Both the position numbers and the translations under genes were made by a program. A stretch of 64,000 nt of DNA from Gillisia sp. Hel_I_86 (GTDB lineage Bacteria > Bacteroidota > Bacteroidia > Flavobacteriales > Flavobacteriaceae), in NCBI RefSeq assembly GCF_007827275.1, contig NZ_VISE01000001.1, forward strand, positions 248,001-312,000. The letters are read 5' to 3'. This document shows, piece after piece, positions 28,918-37,834 of the stretch. Under the pieces are notes generated by a model. The model searched no databases and was not told where the DNA came from. It was given only the letters and a program-made list of their open reading frames with translations. How positions within the stretch are numbered: position 1 is the stretch's first letter; each line of letters begins with the position of its first letter.

Positions 28918-30069
28918 ATGGATAAAAACATAGAAATATTAATTGTAAAGTTTCTTACCAGAGAATCAAATGTCGATGAACTTAGACAATTGGAATTATG
29001 GATGAGCAACCCAAAGAACGAAATACTATTTCTTGAATATATCAAGACCAATACTTTTTCGAATATGGCAATCAGTAAGTATGATATCAAAATAGCCAAA
29101 AAAAATATTGTTCGTAGTATTCGAAAAGAAAAATATCAGATCTATAACATATTAAAATACATTGCCGCAGCTGTAATTATTGGAATGTTTGCTTCAACCT
29201 ACCTTTTCAGAGATGATCTATTTATTAGTCCTGTAGAAAGTGTTCCAGTAGTCGCGAACGATATAAAAGCAGGAACTAATAAAGCATCACTAACACTAAG
29301 CGACGGCTCGGTAGTATTATTAGGGAAAGGAGGGTCTTTTCAATCTAAAAACGCTAAAAGTAATGGAGAGGAAATAATTTATGGTACCACTAAAAATAAA
29401 ACACCTTCTAAAATCGCTTATAATTATCTCACCATTCCTAGAGGAGGTCAATTTTTTGTCAAACTCTCTGACGGAACCCAAGTATGGTTAAATTCTGAAT
29501 CTCAACTTAAGTATCCAATAAGTTTTATTGATGGAGAACTTCGCCAAGTTGAACTTATTTATGGCGAAGCGTATTTTGATGTATCACCAAGTACAAAACA
29601 TAAAGGTTCAAAATTTAAAATACTTACTGATGTTCAAGAAATTGAAGTCTTGGGAACTGAGTTTAATGTAAAAGCTTATCAAGATGAAAATATAATTTAC
29701 ACAACATTGGTAGAGGGGAAAGTTTTGGTTAAAAACAATAATAAAACTAGAAGTTTAAAACCTAAACAGCAATCAGTTATTGACATCAATACCAATGACA
29801 TAAAAGTCCAAGAAATAGATGTTAATAGTGAAATTAGTTGGATCCATGGAGAATTTATCTTTCACAAAAAACCGCTAAAAGAAATTATGAAAGTTCTTTC
29901 TAGATGGTATGATGTTAACATAATTTTTGAAAATAAATCTTTTGAAAACACGCAATTTAATGGAGAGCTTAGTCGAGACCAAAAAATAGAAGATATACTA
30001 GAATTAATTAAACAAACCAAAATTATTAATGCTTATGAAATAAATAAGAATACCATCATATTAAAATAA
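28918..30069 (+). CDS. FecR family anti-sigma factor with DUF4974 domain
   Basis: The protein has 383 residues. The N-terminal cytoplasmic part (about 1-75) binds the sigma factor, a single membrane helix follows at about 79-98 (YIAAAVIIGMFASTYLF), then the periplasmic FecR domain at about 170-270 (TIPRGGQFFVKLSDGTQVWL, VELIYGEAYFDVSPSTKHKG) and the C-terminal DUF4974 at about 305-383 (WIHGEFIFHKKPLKEIMKVL), which in the Fec model contacts the receptor STN domain. It relays substrate binding at the outer membrane to the sigma factor. The TonB receptor gene follows 95 bases later. Confidence 0.94.
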   Translation: MDKNIEILIVKFLTRESNVDELRQLELWMSNPKNEILFLEYIKTNTFSNMAISKYDIKIAKKNIVRSIRKEKYQIYNILKYIAAAVIIGMFASTYLFRDDLFISPVESVPVVANDIKAGTNKASLTLSDGSVVLLGKGGSFQSKNAKSNGEEIIYGTTKNKTPSKIAYNYLTIPRGGQFFVKLSDGTQVWLNSESQLKYPISFIDGELRQVELIYGEAYFDVSPSTKHKGSKFKILTDVQEIEVLGTEFNVKAYQDENIIYTTLVEGKVLVKNNNKTRSLKPKQQSVIDINTNDIKVQEIDVNSEISWIHGEFIFHKKPLKEIMKVLSRWYDVNIIFENKSFENTQFNGELSRDQKIEDILELIKQTKIINAYEINKNTIILK

Positions 30070-30164
30070 AAAAGGGACGGAAATATCAACATCTCACCGC
30101 TAAAAATCTCCTCCCCCTTATGTGATTAATCAATTAATTTTAACCAATTTACACACGCAAATTT

Positions 30165-33100
30165 ATGAAAATTAAACCAACTAAAGTTTTGCTTTTTTCC
30201 AGAAAAAAACTGCTAACAAACATCATGAAAACTTTAATATTCTTTTTCTGCTCTGTAACTTTCAGCTTCACGCCAAATAATGTTTTATCTCAAAATGTTA
30301 AAGTGAAAATAAACCAAGATAGAACAGTAACAATTGATGAAGTTTTCAAAATAATTAGTAATCAAACGGATTATAAATTTATTTATCAAACCGATTTATT
30401 TAACGGTCTACCTGAGGTTCAAATAACTAAAGGAACTATTAGACTTAATGAATTGCTGAAGAAATGTTTTTCAGTTAGCAATTACGATTTTGAAGTTTTA
30501 GAAAATAATTCAATTGTAATTAACGAAAAGCCCGATATATTTATTAAAAATAATCAACAAAAACAGATATCAGGTACGATAACCAATACTAATGGTATGC
30601 CATTGCCTGGAGTTAATGTGTTTGTTAAAGGCACATCAAGAGGGACCTCCACAGATTTTGATGGTAATTTTAGTATTGATGTTGAAGCTGAATCTATTCT
30701 TGTAATAAGCTATATTGGTTTTAAAACAGTTGAAATTGTTATTGCAGAACAAACTATAATTAATATTATATTAGAAGATGATGCCGCAAGATTAGACGAC
30801 GTTATAATTGTTGGAAGTCGCGGGAAACCTAGAACATCTTTCGATTCCCCGGTACCGGTTGATAATATTTCAACTTCAGAATTAAAACAAACCGGTAAAG
30901 GAGTGCTGGATCAGCAACTTATGTATAAAGTACCATCTTATAATTCTACAGAACAACCTGTATCTGATGCTGCAGCACATTTTAGTCCTGCAGATCTTAG
31001 GGGCTTGTTTCCAAGTAGAACATTAGTATTGGTAAATGGCAAAAGAAAGAATGCAAGTGCATTAGTATATAGCTATGTAACCCCTGGACGTGGTGAGGTT
31101 GGAGTAGATATGAAATCAATACCTTCTGCAGCCTTAGAGCGTGTAGAGATTTTAAGGGATGGTGCTGCAGCCCAATATGGCTCTGATGCTGTTGCCGGAG
31201 TAGTAAATCTGGTTTTAAAGAAAAAATCAGATCCATTTATAAACACAAGTTATAGTGTAACTACAGAAGGTGACGGAGAACAATATCAAATTGAAACTGG
31301 ATTTGGAGTAAATATAGCCGATAAAGGTTTTGCCAACTTCACTTTTAATTATTTCGATTCTAAAAGAACTCAAAGAGCAGGCGAAATAACCAGCTTAGAA
31401 GATGAGGCGAATTATTGGGGAGTTACAGACGATTCAGATTTTTCCACATCAGATTTACAATCATTTTTGCAACGCAACCCGGGAGCAGGGTTCCAAGTAG
31501 GAACGCCAGATATGACCATTACTAATTTCACTTACAACACTGGTTATACCTTAGATGAGGAAAGCAATACCGAAATTTATTCCTTTGGTACCCTAGCCAA
31601 TAGAAGTGGATCTTCTCCACAATTTGCCAGAGTACCTTACTGGGTTCCCGGTTTTGAGCAAATTTATCCAGGTACAGAATTTTTCTTGGCAGAGATGGCA
31701 CCTAGAATTAATGATTACACTCTTGCTTTAGGTTTAAGAACTACTTTTAATAAGTGGGATTTCGACTTAAGTTCTACCATGGGACAGAATAGAATAGATT
31801 ACTATATTGAAAATTCCTTCAATCAATCTTTTGGAGCAAGTAGCCCATCAGACTTTTATAATGGGGCACATCAATTTAGCCATGTCGTAAATAATCTGGA
31901 TATCGTAAGATCGTTTGAGGACACAGGATTAAATGCACTTACTGTAGCCTTTGGGGCAGAGCACCGAACAGAACGTTTTGTTACTGAGGAAGGTGAGTTT
32001 GCTTCTTATGGTGATGGAACCCCGGATGATCCATCAGATAGAACTGGATCTGAATCTTTTGGTGGTTTTAGACCTGAAAATGCTTCCAATGATTATAGAA
32101 GCAATTTAGGAATATATACAGATGTTACTGCAGATATTACGGAAGACTTTCTCCTTGGAGGTGCTTTGCGTTATGAGAATTATTCAGACTTTGGCTCTAA
32201 TGTAAGTTGGAAATTAAACACAAGGTATAAAGCACTAAATGATAAGTTATCACTTAGGGGATCTTTAAGCAGTGGTTTTAGGGCACCTTCTTTACACCAA
32301 ATTTATTATACTGCTATTACTACTACCCTTACCGAAAATGGGATTCAACAAAATGGAATTTTGAACAATGCCAATCCAGCTTTACGTGCATTGGGGATTC
32401 CAAAATTAGATGCTGAAACTTCCTTTAATATTGGAGCAGGTTTAACTTACCGATTTAGTAGACAAATTGGATTAACAATGGATGTGTACCAAATAGATGT
32501 AGATGATAGAATTGTGCTTTCTGGCCAGGTAACTCCAACCGGAGATCCTACAAGTCCAATAGACCAAACATTGTCTAGCGTGAATGTAGGAGCTGCAGGA
32601 TTCTTTTTAAATGCAATTAATACACGTACCAAAGGAATAGATATCGTATTTAGTTATGACAATATAGAACTAGGAAAAGGGTATTTGGGTGGTAGTATTG
32701 CTGCCAACTTTAATAAAACTGAAGTTAGAAGCACCCAGTTTCCAGAATTCATTGAGGATAACAATTTAGGGGATGCCTTGTTCTCTAGAGAAGATGTATC
32801 TCGTGTAGAATCTTGGAGACCAAGATCTAAGATTATAGGTTCAGTAAATTACAACCTGGATAAATTCTCCACGAACTTATCCATGATGCACTACGGAAAA
32901 GTTACTTATAGACACCCAAGTAACCCGGCAGATGATGCTACTTATGGAGGTAAATTATTAACTGACCTTAGTTTTAGTTATGATTTCACAGAAAAAATTA
33001 CTTTAACTGCTGGAGCTAATAATTTATTTAATGTATATCCAGATACTTTCGCCGATGCGTATAGCGCTAATGGAGGTGTACCTAATGACAGAAACTTGGA

Positions 33101-33191
33101 TTTCGTAGGAAGGTTTAAATATCCTTGGCAAACCACTCAATTTGGAATTGATGGTACAAGAATATTTACCAATCTTGCTTTCAAATTCTAG
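30165..33191 (+). CDS. Transducing TonB-dependent receptor with STN and CarboxypepD_reg-like domains
   Basis: The protein has 1008 residues. The start at 30165 gives a basic N-extension before MKTLIFFFCSVTFSF...VLSQ, a layout usual for receptors of this type; Met21 is an alternative. Domains: STN signalling domain about 45-110, CarboxypepD_reg-like about 130-215, TonB plug about 225-345 with RVEILRDGAAAQYGSDAVAG, then the barrel ending IFTNLAFKF. The STN domain and the FecR/sigma genes upstream show that it both imports and signals. It is a paralogue of the receptor at 15396-18017. No SusD follows, so the substrate is unknown. Confidence 0.94.
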   Translation: MKIKPTKVLLFSRKKLLTNIMKTLIFFFCSVTFSFTPNNVLSQNVKVKINQDRTVTIDEVFKIISNQTDYKFIYQTDLFNGLPEVQITKGTIRLNELLKKCFSVSNYDFEVLENNSIVINEKPDIFIKNNQQKQISGTITNTNGMPLPGVNVFVKGTSRGTSTDFDGNFSIDVEAESILVISYIGFKTVEIVIAEQTIINIILEDDAARLDDVIIVGSRGKPRTSFDSPVPVDNISTSELKQTGKGVLDQQLMYKVPSYNSTEQPVSDAAAHFSPADLRGLFPSRTLVLVNGKRKNASALVYSYVTPGRGEVGVDMKSIPSAALERVEILRDGAAAQYGSDAVAGVVNLVLKKKSDPFINTSYSVTTEGDGEQYQIETGFGVNIADKGFANFTFNYFDSKRTQRAGEITSLEDEANYWGVTDDSDFSTSDLQSFLQRNPGAGFQVGTPDMTITNFTYNTGYTLDEESNTEIYSFGTLANRSGSSPQFARVPYWVPGFEQIYPGTEFFLAEMAPRINDYTLALGLRTTFNKWDFDLSSTMGQNRIDYYIENSFNQSFGASSPSDFYNGAHQFSHVVNNLDIVRSFEDTGLNALTVAFGAEHRTERFVTEEGEFASYGDGTPDDPSDRTGSESFGGFRPENASNDYRSNLGIYTDVTADITEDFLLGGALRYENYSDFGSNVSWKLNTRYKALNDKLSLRGSLSSGFRAPSLHQIYYTAITTTLTENGIQQNGILNNANPALRALGIPKLDAETSFNIGAGLTYRFSRQIGLTMDVYQIDVDDRIVLSGQVTPTGDPTSPIDQTLSSVNVGAAGFFLNAINTRTKGIDIVFSYDNIELGKGYLGGSIAANFNKTEVRSTQFPEFIEDNNLGDALFSREDVSRVESWRPRSKIIGSVNYNLDKFSTNLSMMHYGKVTYRHPSNPADDATYGGKLLTDLSFSYDFTEKITLTAGANNLFNVYPDTFADAYSANGGVPNDRNLDFVGRFKYPWQTTQFGIDGTRIFTNLAFKF

Positions 33192-33214
33192 AACACAATA
33201 AAAGCTTATATAAC

Positions 33215-33251
33215 CCGCATTCAATCAAAAATTGAATGCGGATTTTTTTTT
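33215..33251 (+). terminator. Rho-independent terminator after the transducing receptor
   Basis: The arms CCGCATTCAAT (33215-33225) and ATTGAATGCGG (33231-33241) match perfectly around CAAAA, followed by A and nine T residues. It lies 24 bases after the stop. Confidence 0.93.
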
Positions 33252-33863
33252 GTTGATAAACCGAGTTCGATAGAAAATTTTTGTCGTTTTGACAGTTCCG
33301 TTAAGGGAAGAAGTAGGAGCGACGAGAAATCCTTATAGAATTAGATTCCTCCTCATTCTTCGTTCGGAATGACAGTATTTTTTATTAAAAAACACAACGA
33401 ATTGATTTACAGAAATTCTAAAGTCTAACTAACATTCATAAAATCATCACATATACCGCCTACACCTATTTTAAACTTGAACCAGTGGAATTCAAGATCC
33501 TGTATGTATTTAAAAGAAAGCCTAGAGGGTAGCACTGTGCTTTTTAAAGTCCTTCCCAAAGACAGAGCCCACCTTTTTGCCAGCAAGGATTTAGGAGGGA
33601 TGACAGTATAAATTATTCAAACTCGCCCCCAACCCTTCCCCAAGGAAGTGAACGAATATTTTCTCATTATCAACACTTCTCCAAGCTAGAACCTGAACAA
33701 TTAAATTGTACCTGATGTTCATTTTTCGTATTTTTAAATTATTATAAGTATTTCTATCCTTATAACCCTTGTAATTCCCATTTTAGGACAACAAGACTAA
33801 AAAAAACTACCCTATCTTTATTTTAAATAAAATTCATTTTTTTTTAAATAATAATAAGTACGA
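33252..33863. other. Gene-free stretch with dispersed repeat fragments
   Basis: About 610 bases without a supportable gene. It contains fragments of the common flavobacterial dispersed repeats (for example CTTCGTTCGGAATGACAG near 33359-33376 and GGATTTAGGAGGGATGACAG near 33588-33607). The 3' part is very AT-rich and probably carries the promoter of the next gene, though no clear box was seen. Confidence 0.45.
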
Positions 33864-34358
33864 ATGAAAAGTCTTAAATTACCTCTATTTTTTTTAATTC
33901 TAATAATGGGATTATCACTTTCCTGCAAGATGAATTCCGAAGACCTCGAAATTGGGTTGAATGAAAGTATCCATCATGACGACTTCGAGTATCTCGTGAC
34001 AGATTTCAAGGTTTTATCTATAGATGAATATACCAAGCGATATAGGATTAATTTTAAAGTGATTAACAATGCCGAAGTTGTAGAGCATACTTGGAATAAT
34101 TCCATTGCATATATAGTAGATGCTAAAGGAAATATTTACAACAATAATAAAGAGCTTCAAATTAAGCTAAATGATAGAGAACCCTTTGGATGGCAAGAGG
34201 AGTATCACACCCATCCAAAATCTGAAGAAACCACTACCTTGATCTTTGATTTACCAAAAGGAGTTACAAAACCCTATTTAAAAGTGACAGGGAAATTTTT
34301 AATGGGTGATGTGTTGGATCTTAACCGATATAAAAAAATGAAAGTAAAGCTGTTTTAA
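33864..34358 (+). CDS. Hypothetical lipoprotein
   Basis: The protein has 164 residues with a lipoprotein signal ending LSLSC (Cys21). The remaining 140 residues are predicted mostly beta strands (FEYLVTDFKVLSIDEY, RINFKVINNAEVVEHTW, TTLIFDLPKGV). The layout recalls the immunoglobulin-like DUF4352 type of small exported proteins, which bind or shield other partners; this is only a fold-level impression. It is followed 36 bases later by an SRPBCC gene, and the two may be co-transcribed. I do not recognise a specific function. Confidence 0.75.
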   Translation: MKSLKLPLFFLILIMGLSLSCKMNSEDLEIGLNESIHHDDFEYLVTDFKVLSIDEYTKRYRINFKVINNAEVVEHTWNNSIAYIVDAKGNIYNNNKELQIKLNDREPFGWQEEYHTHPKSEETTTLIFDLPKGVTKPYLKVTGKFLMGDVLDLNRYKKMKVKLF

Positions 34359-34394
34359 TTTTTATAAAGACACTATAAATTGAAACCATAAATA

Positions 34395-34829
34395 ATGAAC
34401 ATTCAAGTAAAGGTTACAGACCATGTAGTGCGGCCCTTGGAAAAGGTGTTTAACAGCATTATAGATCCTGTTCAAATAACAAAATATTTTGTATCCAACG
34501 CCAGCGATCAACTTTCCGAAGGAAATAAGGTTACTTGGGTATTTAAGGACTATAATGTAGAATTGAATGTAGAGGTATTAAAAGTGATAGAAAATGAGCA
34601 GATCACTTTCAATTGGGAAGCGAGTGGCATTAAGACGCGAGTATCTATCTCCCTTTTTTCTGAAGAAAAGAACAAGACCAAGCTGGTTATTACTGAAGAT
34701 TCATTTGAAACTAATAAAGAAGGTATTGCCAAAGCCCTTCAGCAAACTCAAGGTTGGACAGATTTTATTTGTTCGCTAAAGGCATACCTATATACTGGGA
34801 TCAACCTGAGAAACGGAAAAATGAACTAG
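34395..34829 (+). CDS. SRPBCC (AHSA1/START-like) domain protein
   Basis: The 144-residue protein has the helix-grip pattern of the AHSA1 family: VTDHVVRPLEKVFNSIIDP at the start, GNKVTWVFKDYNVELNVEV, ITFNWEASGIKTRVSISL, and the C-terminal helix KALQQTQGWTDFICSLKAYL. Proteins of this fold bind hydrophobic ligands or chaperone partners; most bacterial members have no known role. It starts 36 bases after the lipoprotein and ends 15 bases before the small DUF1801-like gene, so these may form one operon. Confidence 0.85.
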   Translation: MNIQVKVTDHVVRPLEKVFNSIIDPVQITKYFVSNASDQLSEGNKVTWVFKDYNVELNVEVLKVIENEQITFNWEASGIKTRVSISLFSEEKNKTKLVITEDSFETNKEGIAKALQQTQGWTDFICSLKAYLYTGINLRNGKMN

Positions 34830-34844
34830 CAACCAAACCGATAA

Positions 34845-35030
34845 ATGCCAATAAAAGCAGCCACTGTAAGCGAATATCCCAAGCATGGCAAACTAAAGCT
34901 CGATATGGAGAAAAGCTGTATTAGGTTTAAAAAACCAGAACAAATTCCTTTTGAATTAATTGCTGAACTCGCTTCAAAAATGACCTATAAAGAATGGATC
35001 GAAATATACGAATTTAAGGTGAAAAGGTGA
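34845..35030 (+). pseudogene. Short DUF1801-like fragment (C-terminal part only)
   Basis: The 61-residue frame reads like the last 45 or so residues of DUF1801/YdhG-type proteins: EKSCIRFKKPEQIPFELIAE followed by LASKMTYKEWIEIYE. The normal family protein has at least about 110 residues with an N-terminal domain that is absent here; the first 16 residues show no such domain. It starts with ATG 15 bases after the SRPBCC stop. It is either a decayed gene or a small protein kept from it. I favour a remnant. Confidence 0.55.
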
Positions 35031-35158
35031 TTTTATTTGTTTTTATAAGTAAAAACCGACTTTTAGTTGGATTTCGTAAAGCCTAAAACATGCTATTGTA
35101 CATATTTAGAAATAATATCATAAATTTATAGGATTAACCACCCTACAAAATTTAAAGT

Positions 35159-35473
35159 ATGTATAAATACGGTCTTAGCGTAAAATTCAAATCTACGGAA
35201 GATAATGGGCATAAATTATCTTCTATATTATTAAAAGCTTCAGAGTTGGTTTCAAGGGCGAAAGGCTGTCAATTATATTTAGTGAGCATAGATAGTGAAG
35301 ATCCAAACACCATATGGACCACGGAAATTTGGGATTCCAAGGAAGATCACTATAACTTTTTATCAGTCATTGGGGTTAAAGAGCTTATTTCTCAAGCTAC
35401 GCCCCTATTGGCTTCGCCACCAGAAAGAATTAAGGAAATTAAAATAATAGGCGGGTATGGCATCAATCCATAA
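35159..35473 (+). CDS. Antibiotic biosynthesis monooxygenase (ABM) domain protein
   Basis: The 104-residue protein follows the ABM dimeric alpha-beta barrel pattern: an N-terminal strand YGLSVKFKS, helix KLSSILLKASELV, the core CQLYLVSIDSEDPNTIWTTE and EIWDSKEDHYNFLS, and a final helix. Such proteins include quinol monooxygenases (YgiN) and heme-degrading enzymes, but the residues for heme binding are not evident, so a quinol monooxygenase-like role is the best guess. It is followed 10 bases later by an interspersed repeat. Confidence 0.78.
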   Translation: MYKYGLSVKFKSTEDNGHKLSSILLKASELVSRAKGCQLYLVSIDSEDPNTIWTTEIWDSKEDHYNFLSVIGVKELISQATPLLASPPERIKEIKIIGGYGINP

Positions 35474-35483
35474 AAATCAAACA

Positions 35484-35575
35484 CCTCGGGGCAAGCCCAC
35501 GAGGTATGCATTGGAAAATAATTTTAGAAATTCGAGGCAAGCCTCGGGGAATTAAACCCTCAATGAGGGATTAAA
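35484..35575. repeat. Interspersed repeat, GAGG/CTCGGGG family (full copy)
   Basis: The copy holds hairpin CCTCGGGGCAAGCCCACGAGG, a linker TGCATTGGAAAATA, a second hairpin CGAGGCAAGCCTCG, then GGGGAATTAAACC and the hairpin CCCTCAATGAGGG. It is about 92 bp and nearly the same as 63110-63200. It starts 10 bases after the ABM gene stop. Confidence 0.8.
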
Positions 35576-35711
35576 GAAATCAAGATTGTTTTGCACCTTT
35601 TAGGTTAAACTGAAAATAAAAAAAACCTAAAGGAGGTAGAGCCATTGAGGAATGTTCTAGATTAAAAACAATAACTTCATCAAAGCAGAATTTATTTAAA
35701 AAATCCAGAAA

Positions 35712-35990
35712 ATGAATGTACGGGCACTGTGGAGCTATTATATAGATGTTAATATCGTGAATTTGATTTTTTCTATTTTCATCATGTATCTATTCAATAG
35801 GTACTGGGCCATCTTTATGTTTTGTACGCTTGGAATTTTTGTAGGCCGCTTTGCCTTCCAATACTTTAAGAACAACGAATACAACCTCTATTACAATCTG
35901 GGATTTAGTAAGTTGAAATTGTTAAAAATAGTTTGGGTGCTCAATCTCATTATTGCTCTTCCATTGTTCATAATCGCTTTAGCTATATAA
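35712..35990 (+). CDS. Small membrane protein next to an ABC ATPase
   Basis: The 92-residue protein has about three hydrophobic helices (VNLIFSIFIMYLFNRYWAIF, MFCTLGIFVGRFAFQYF, and VWVLNLIIALPLFIIALAI). A short polar segment NNEYNLYYNLGFSKLKLLK between helices 2 and 3 could be the coupling helix that touches the ATPase. Three bases separate it from the ATPase gene. I do not recognise the family. A very small permease partner of the ATPase is the natural guess from context. Confidence 0.7.
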   Translation: MNVRALWSYYIDVNIVNLIFSIFIMYLFNRYWAIFMFCTLGIFVGRFAFQYFKNNEYNLYYNLGFSKLKLLKIVWVLNLIIALPLFIIALAI

Positions 35991-35993
35991 ATT

Positions 35994-36662
35994 ATGAGTC
36001 ATCTTTTAGAGATAAGCGGAGCTTATAAATCATTCGGCAAAAAAAAGGTTCTGGAGAATATTGCTTTTGAGCTGAAAATAGGAGAGATTTTGGGCATCTT
36101 CGGAAGGAACGGTAGCGGAAAATCAAGCCTCTTAAAAATGATTTTTGGAACTTTGCCTGCCAATCATATTCAGATTAAATTTGATTCAGAAATTATTGAA
36201 CCCAAAGAGATAATCCCACGCCAACTTATTGGCTATCTTCCACAAGATAGTTTTTTACCAAAGAGCACTAAAGTTAGGGATATCATTCCCCTTTTTTGCG
36301 ATGATGAAGAAAAGCAGAACAAAGTTTTTTATGCCCAAGGGGTTTCTAAATTCGATCATACCCAAATCGGGAAATTATCCATGGGACAGCTAAGATATTT
36401 GGAAACATTGCTGGTAGGGTCTTTAGATCACCCATTTATCATGCTAGATGAACCATTCTCCATGTTGGAACCTCTTTACAAAGAGCTCCTCAAGGAACTT
36501 TTACAAAACCTAAGCCAAACCAAGGGAATTATTGTAACAGATCATTATTACCGTGATGTTCTAGACATCACCCATTCCAATTTTCTTCTAAAAAATGGAA
36601 ATAAAATAGAGATCTTAGAACCGATGGATCTGGTAAACAACGGGTATATCCCTTCTCATTAG
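35994..36662 (+). CDS. ABC transporter ATP-binding protein
   Basis: The 222-residue protein has all ABC ATPase parts: Walker A GRNGSGKSSL near 38-47, Q-loop GYLPQDSF near 80, an altered signature LSMGQ in place of LSGGQ near 128, Walker B FIMLDEPFS near 147, and the H-loop in VTDHYY. It lacks its own membrane part; the 92-residue membrane protein directly upstream is the only visible partner. Cargo unknown. The C-terminus is short, and the protein ends at VNNGYIPSH. Confidence 0.9.
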   Translation: MSHLLEISGAYKSFGKKKVLENIAFELKIGEILGIFGRNGSGKSSLLKMIFGTLPANHIQIKFDSEIIEPKEIIPRQLIGYLPQDSFLPKSTKVRDIIPLFCDDEEKQNKVFYAQGVSKFDHTQIGKLSMGQLRYLETLLVGSLDHPFIMLDEPFSMLEPLYKELLKELLQNLSQTKGIIVTDHYYRDVLDITHSNFLLKNGNKIEILEPMDLVNNGYIPSH

Positions 36663-36714
36663 AGCCATCGGACCATAATATAAAGAGAATCTTTTCCGGT
36701 AAATTAAATTGAAC

Positions 36715-37461
36715 TTAAGATTTTTTCAACTCTACACGAATATCTTCTGTCTCAATTTTAGACAACAATTCGAGTTTGCCTTCTTCGAACAACTCATCCA
36801 ACTGGCATAGATCTGTATTAAAATCCTCCTGCACATAGTTTTTGTAATCCACAAACCGAATTCCTTTGATTACACGCGGGTTATACGCCTTTCTAAATCT
36901 TAGTCCCCCTTCATTTACATGAAATTTATAAGCTAGGTAATCTATGGTGAAATTTTCTTTATGGATCCAATATAAAAATTCATCATGATGATCTGCACCT
37001 CCACCATCCTGGCTAAAAGTAACTTTTAACTGGTAATAAGGCATCCCATTGATTTCTGAATCCCCCTCCAGTTTTTTATTGACAGCTTTGTCGTTTAGGC
37101 CATAAGGCAAATGTGCAAAATAATGAACAGAATTAATACTGCCAGTATACTTAACCACCATACTGTCTGGCACGGTGACCAAACTATCATTTAAAAATCG
37201 TTTGTATCCGGTGTTGCTCACTACATCCCGAATGGTACCCAAGGAATCTCTAATTTCACGTTCTAAAAGAAATTCCCCTCCATTGCGCACACTCTTGTAT
37301 TTATTATCGCGGAACTTAAATTCGATGGTTGCATTTTTGTAGTTATCCCCACCTGCATTTGCAATGGTTTTATTGATAATCTCCTCTGCAGAAAGTTGTT
37401 CTTTTTCATTCTGGCAGGCAGTAAATAATACTAACAAAGCAAATATTAAAAGGTATCTCAT
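36715..37461 (-). CDS. Lipoprotein of the DUF6503 type
   Basis: The 248-residue protein has lipobox LFTAC (Cys16). It carries an LolA/LppX-like beta-rich body (AGGDNYKNATIEFKFRDNKY, YYQLKVTFSQDGGGADHHDE), with the H-D-E cluster at about 155-160. This matches the DUF6503 family, sometimes mislabelled as deoxyribose-phosphate aldolase in flavobacterial genomes; it has no aldolase motif. LolA/LppX-like proteins carry lipids or lipoproteins, so a lipid-binding role is possible but not shown. Confidence 0.7.
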   Translation of the reverse strand: MRYLLIFALLVLFTACQNEKEQLSAEEIINKTIANAGGDNYKNATIEFKFRDNKYKSVRNGGEFLLEREIRDSLGTIRDVVSNTGYKRFLNDSLVTVPDSMVVKYTGSINSVHYFAHLPYGLNDKAVNKKLEGDSEINGMPYYQLKVTFSQDGGGADHHDEFLYWIHKENFTIDYLAYKFHVNEGGLRFRKAYNPRVIKGIRFVDYKNYVQEDFNTDLCQLDELFEEGKLELLSKIETEDIRVELKKS

Positions 37462-37834
37462 AGTTCAATTTTAATAGGCGCTAAGATAAAAAAATTAGCA
37501 GAATAGAATATTTATTATTCAGAATATCCATTTTTTAAGACTCTTTAATTCCAATTTCCTTACACTTGGCAAATTCCTTTATAATTATTATGATGGTCCA
37601 TTTAGACACCTAGAGTAAGTTTTTGTCACCTTGAGCGGAGTCGAAAGGTCAAACAAAAACGTCTCGACTTTAGCCTGTCTTGAGCGTAGACGAAAGGCTC
37701 GACGTGACAATATATGTTCTAATTTGCCCATTATTAGGTGTTTTACCATATACCTATTTAGAAAAGAACGATCTTAAAACTTTACAAAATCATTATAGGA
37801 ATTTCTAAAGAAACCTTCCTATTTTTGTGCCTCT
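37462..37834. other. Intergenic region between DUF6503 and smpB with dispersed repeats
   Basis: About 370 bases without a gene. Copies of the widespread CTTGAGCGGAGTCGAAAGG-type repeat lie at about 37631-37649 and 37679-37699, ending with GTGACAA at about 37702-37709; they look like two related units. The last 20 bases carry the smpB -7 box. Confidence 0.5.
37820..37827 (+). promoter_or_regulatory. Candidate -7 box TATTTTTG before smpB
   Basis: The box matches TAnnTTTG and lies 7 bases before the smpB ATG, so the transcript would start at or very near the start codon. No clear -33 TTG at the right distance. Confidence 0.45.

Noticed and set aside
33252-33863. Small gene in the gap after the transducing receptor
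   Set aside because: No frame of useful length with family motifs; the stretch has repeat fragments.
36715-37461. Deoxyribose-phosphate aldolase
   Set aside because: This label is used for similar lipoproteins in some genomes, but no aldolase lysine motif is present and there is a lipobox.
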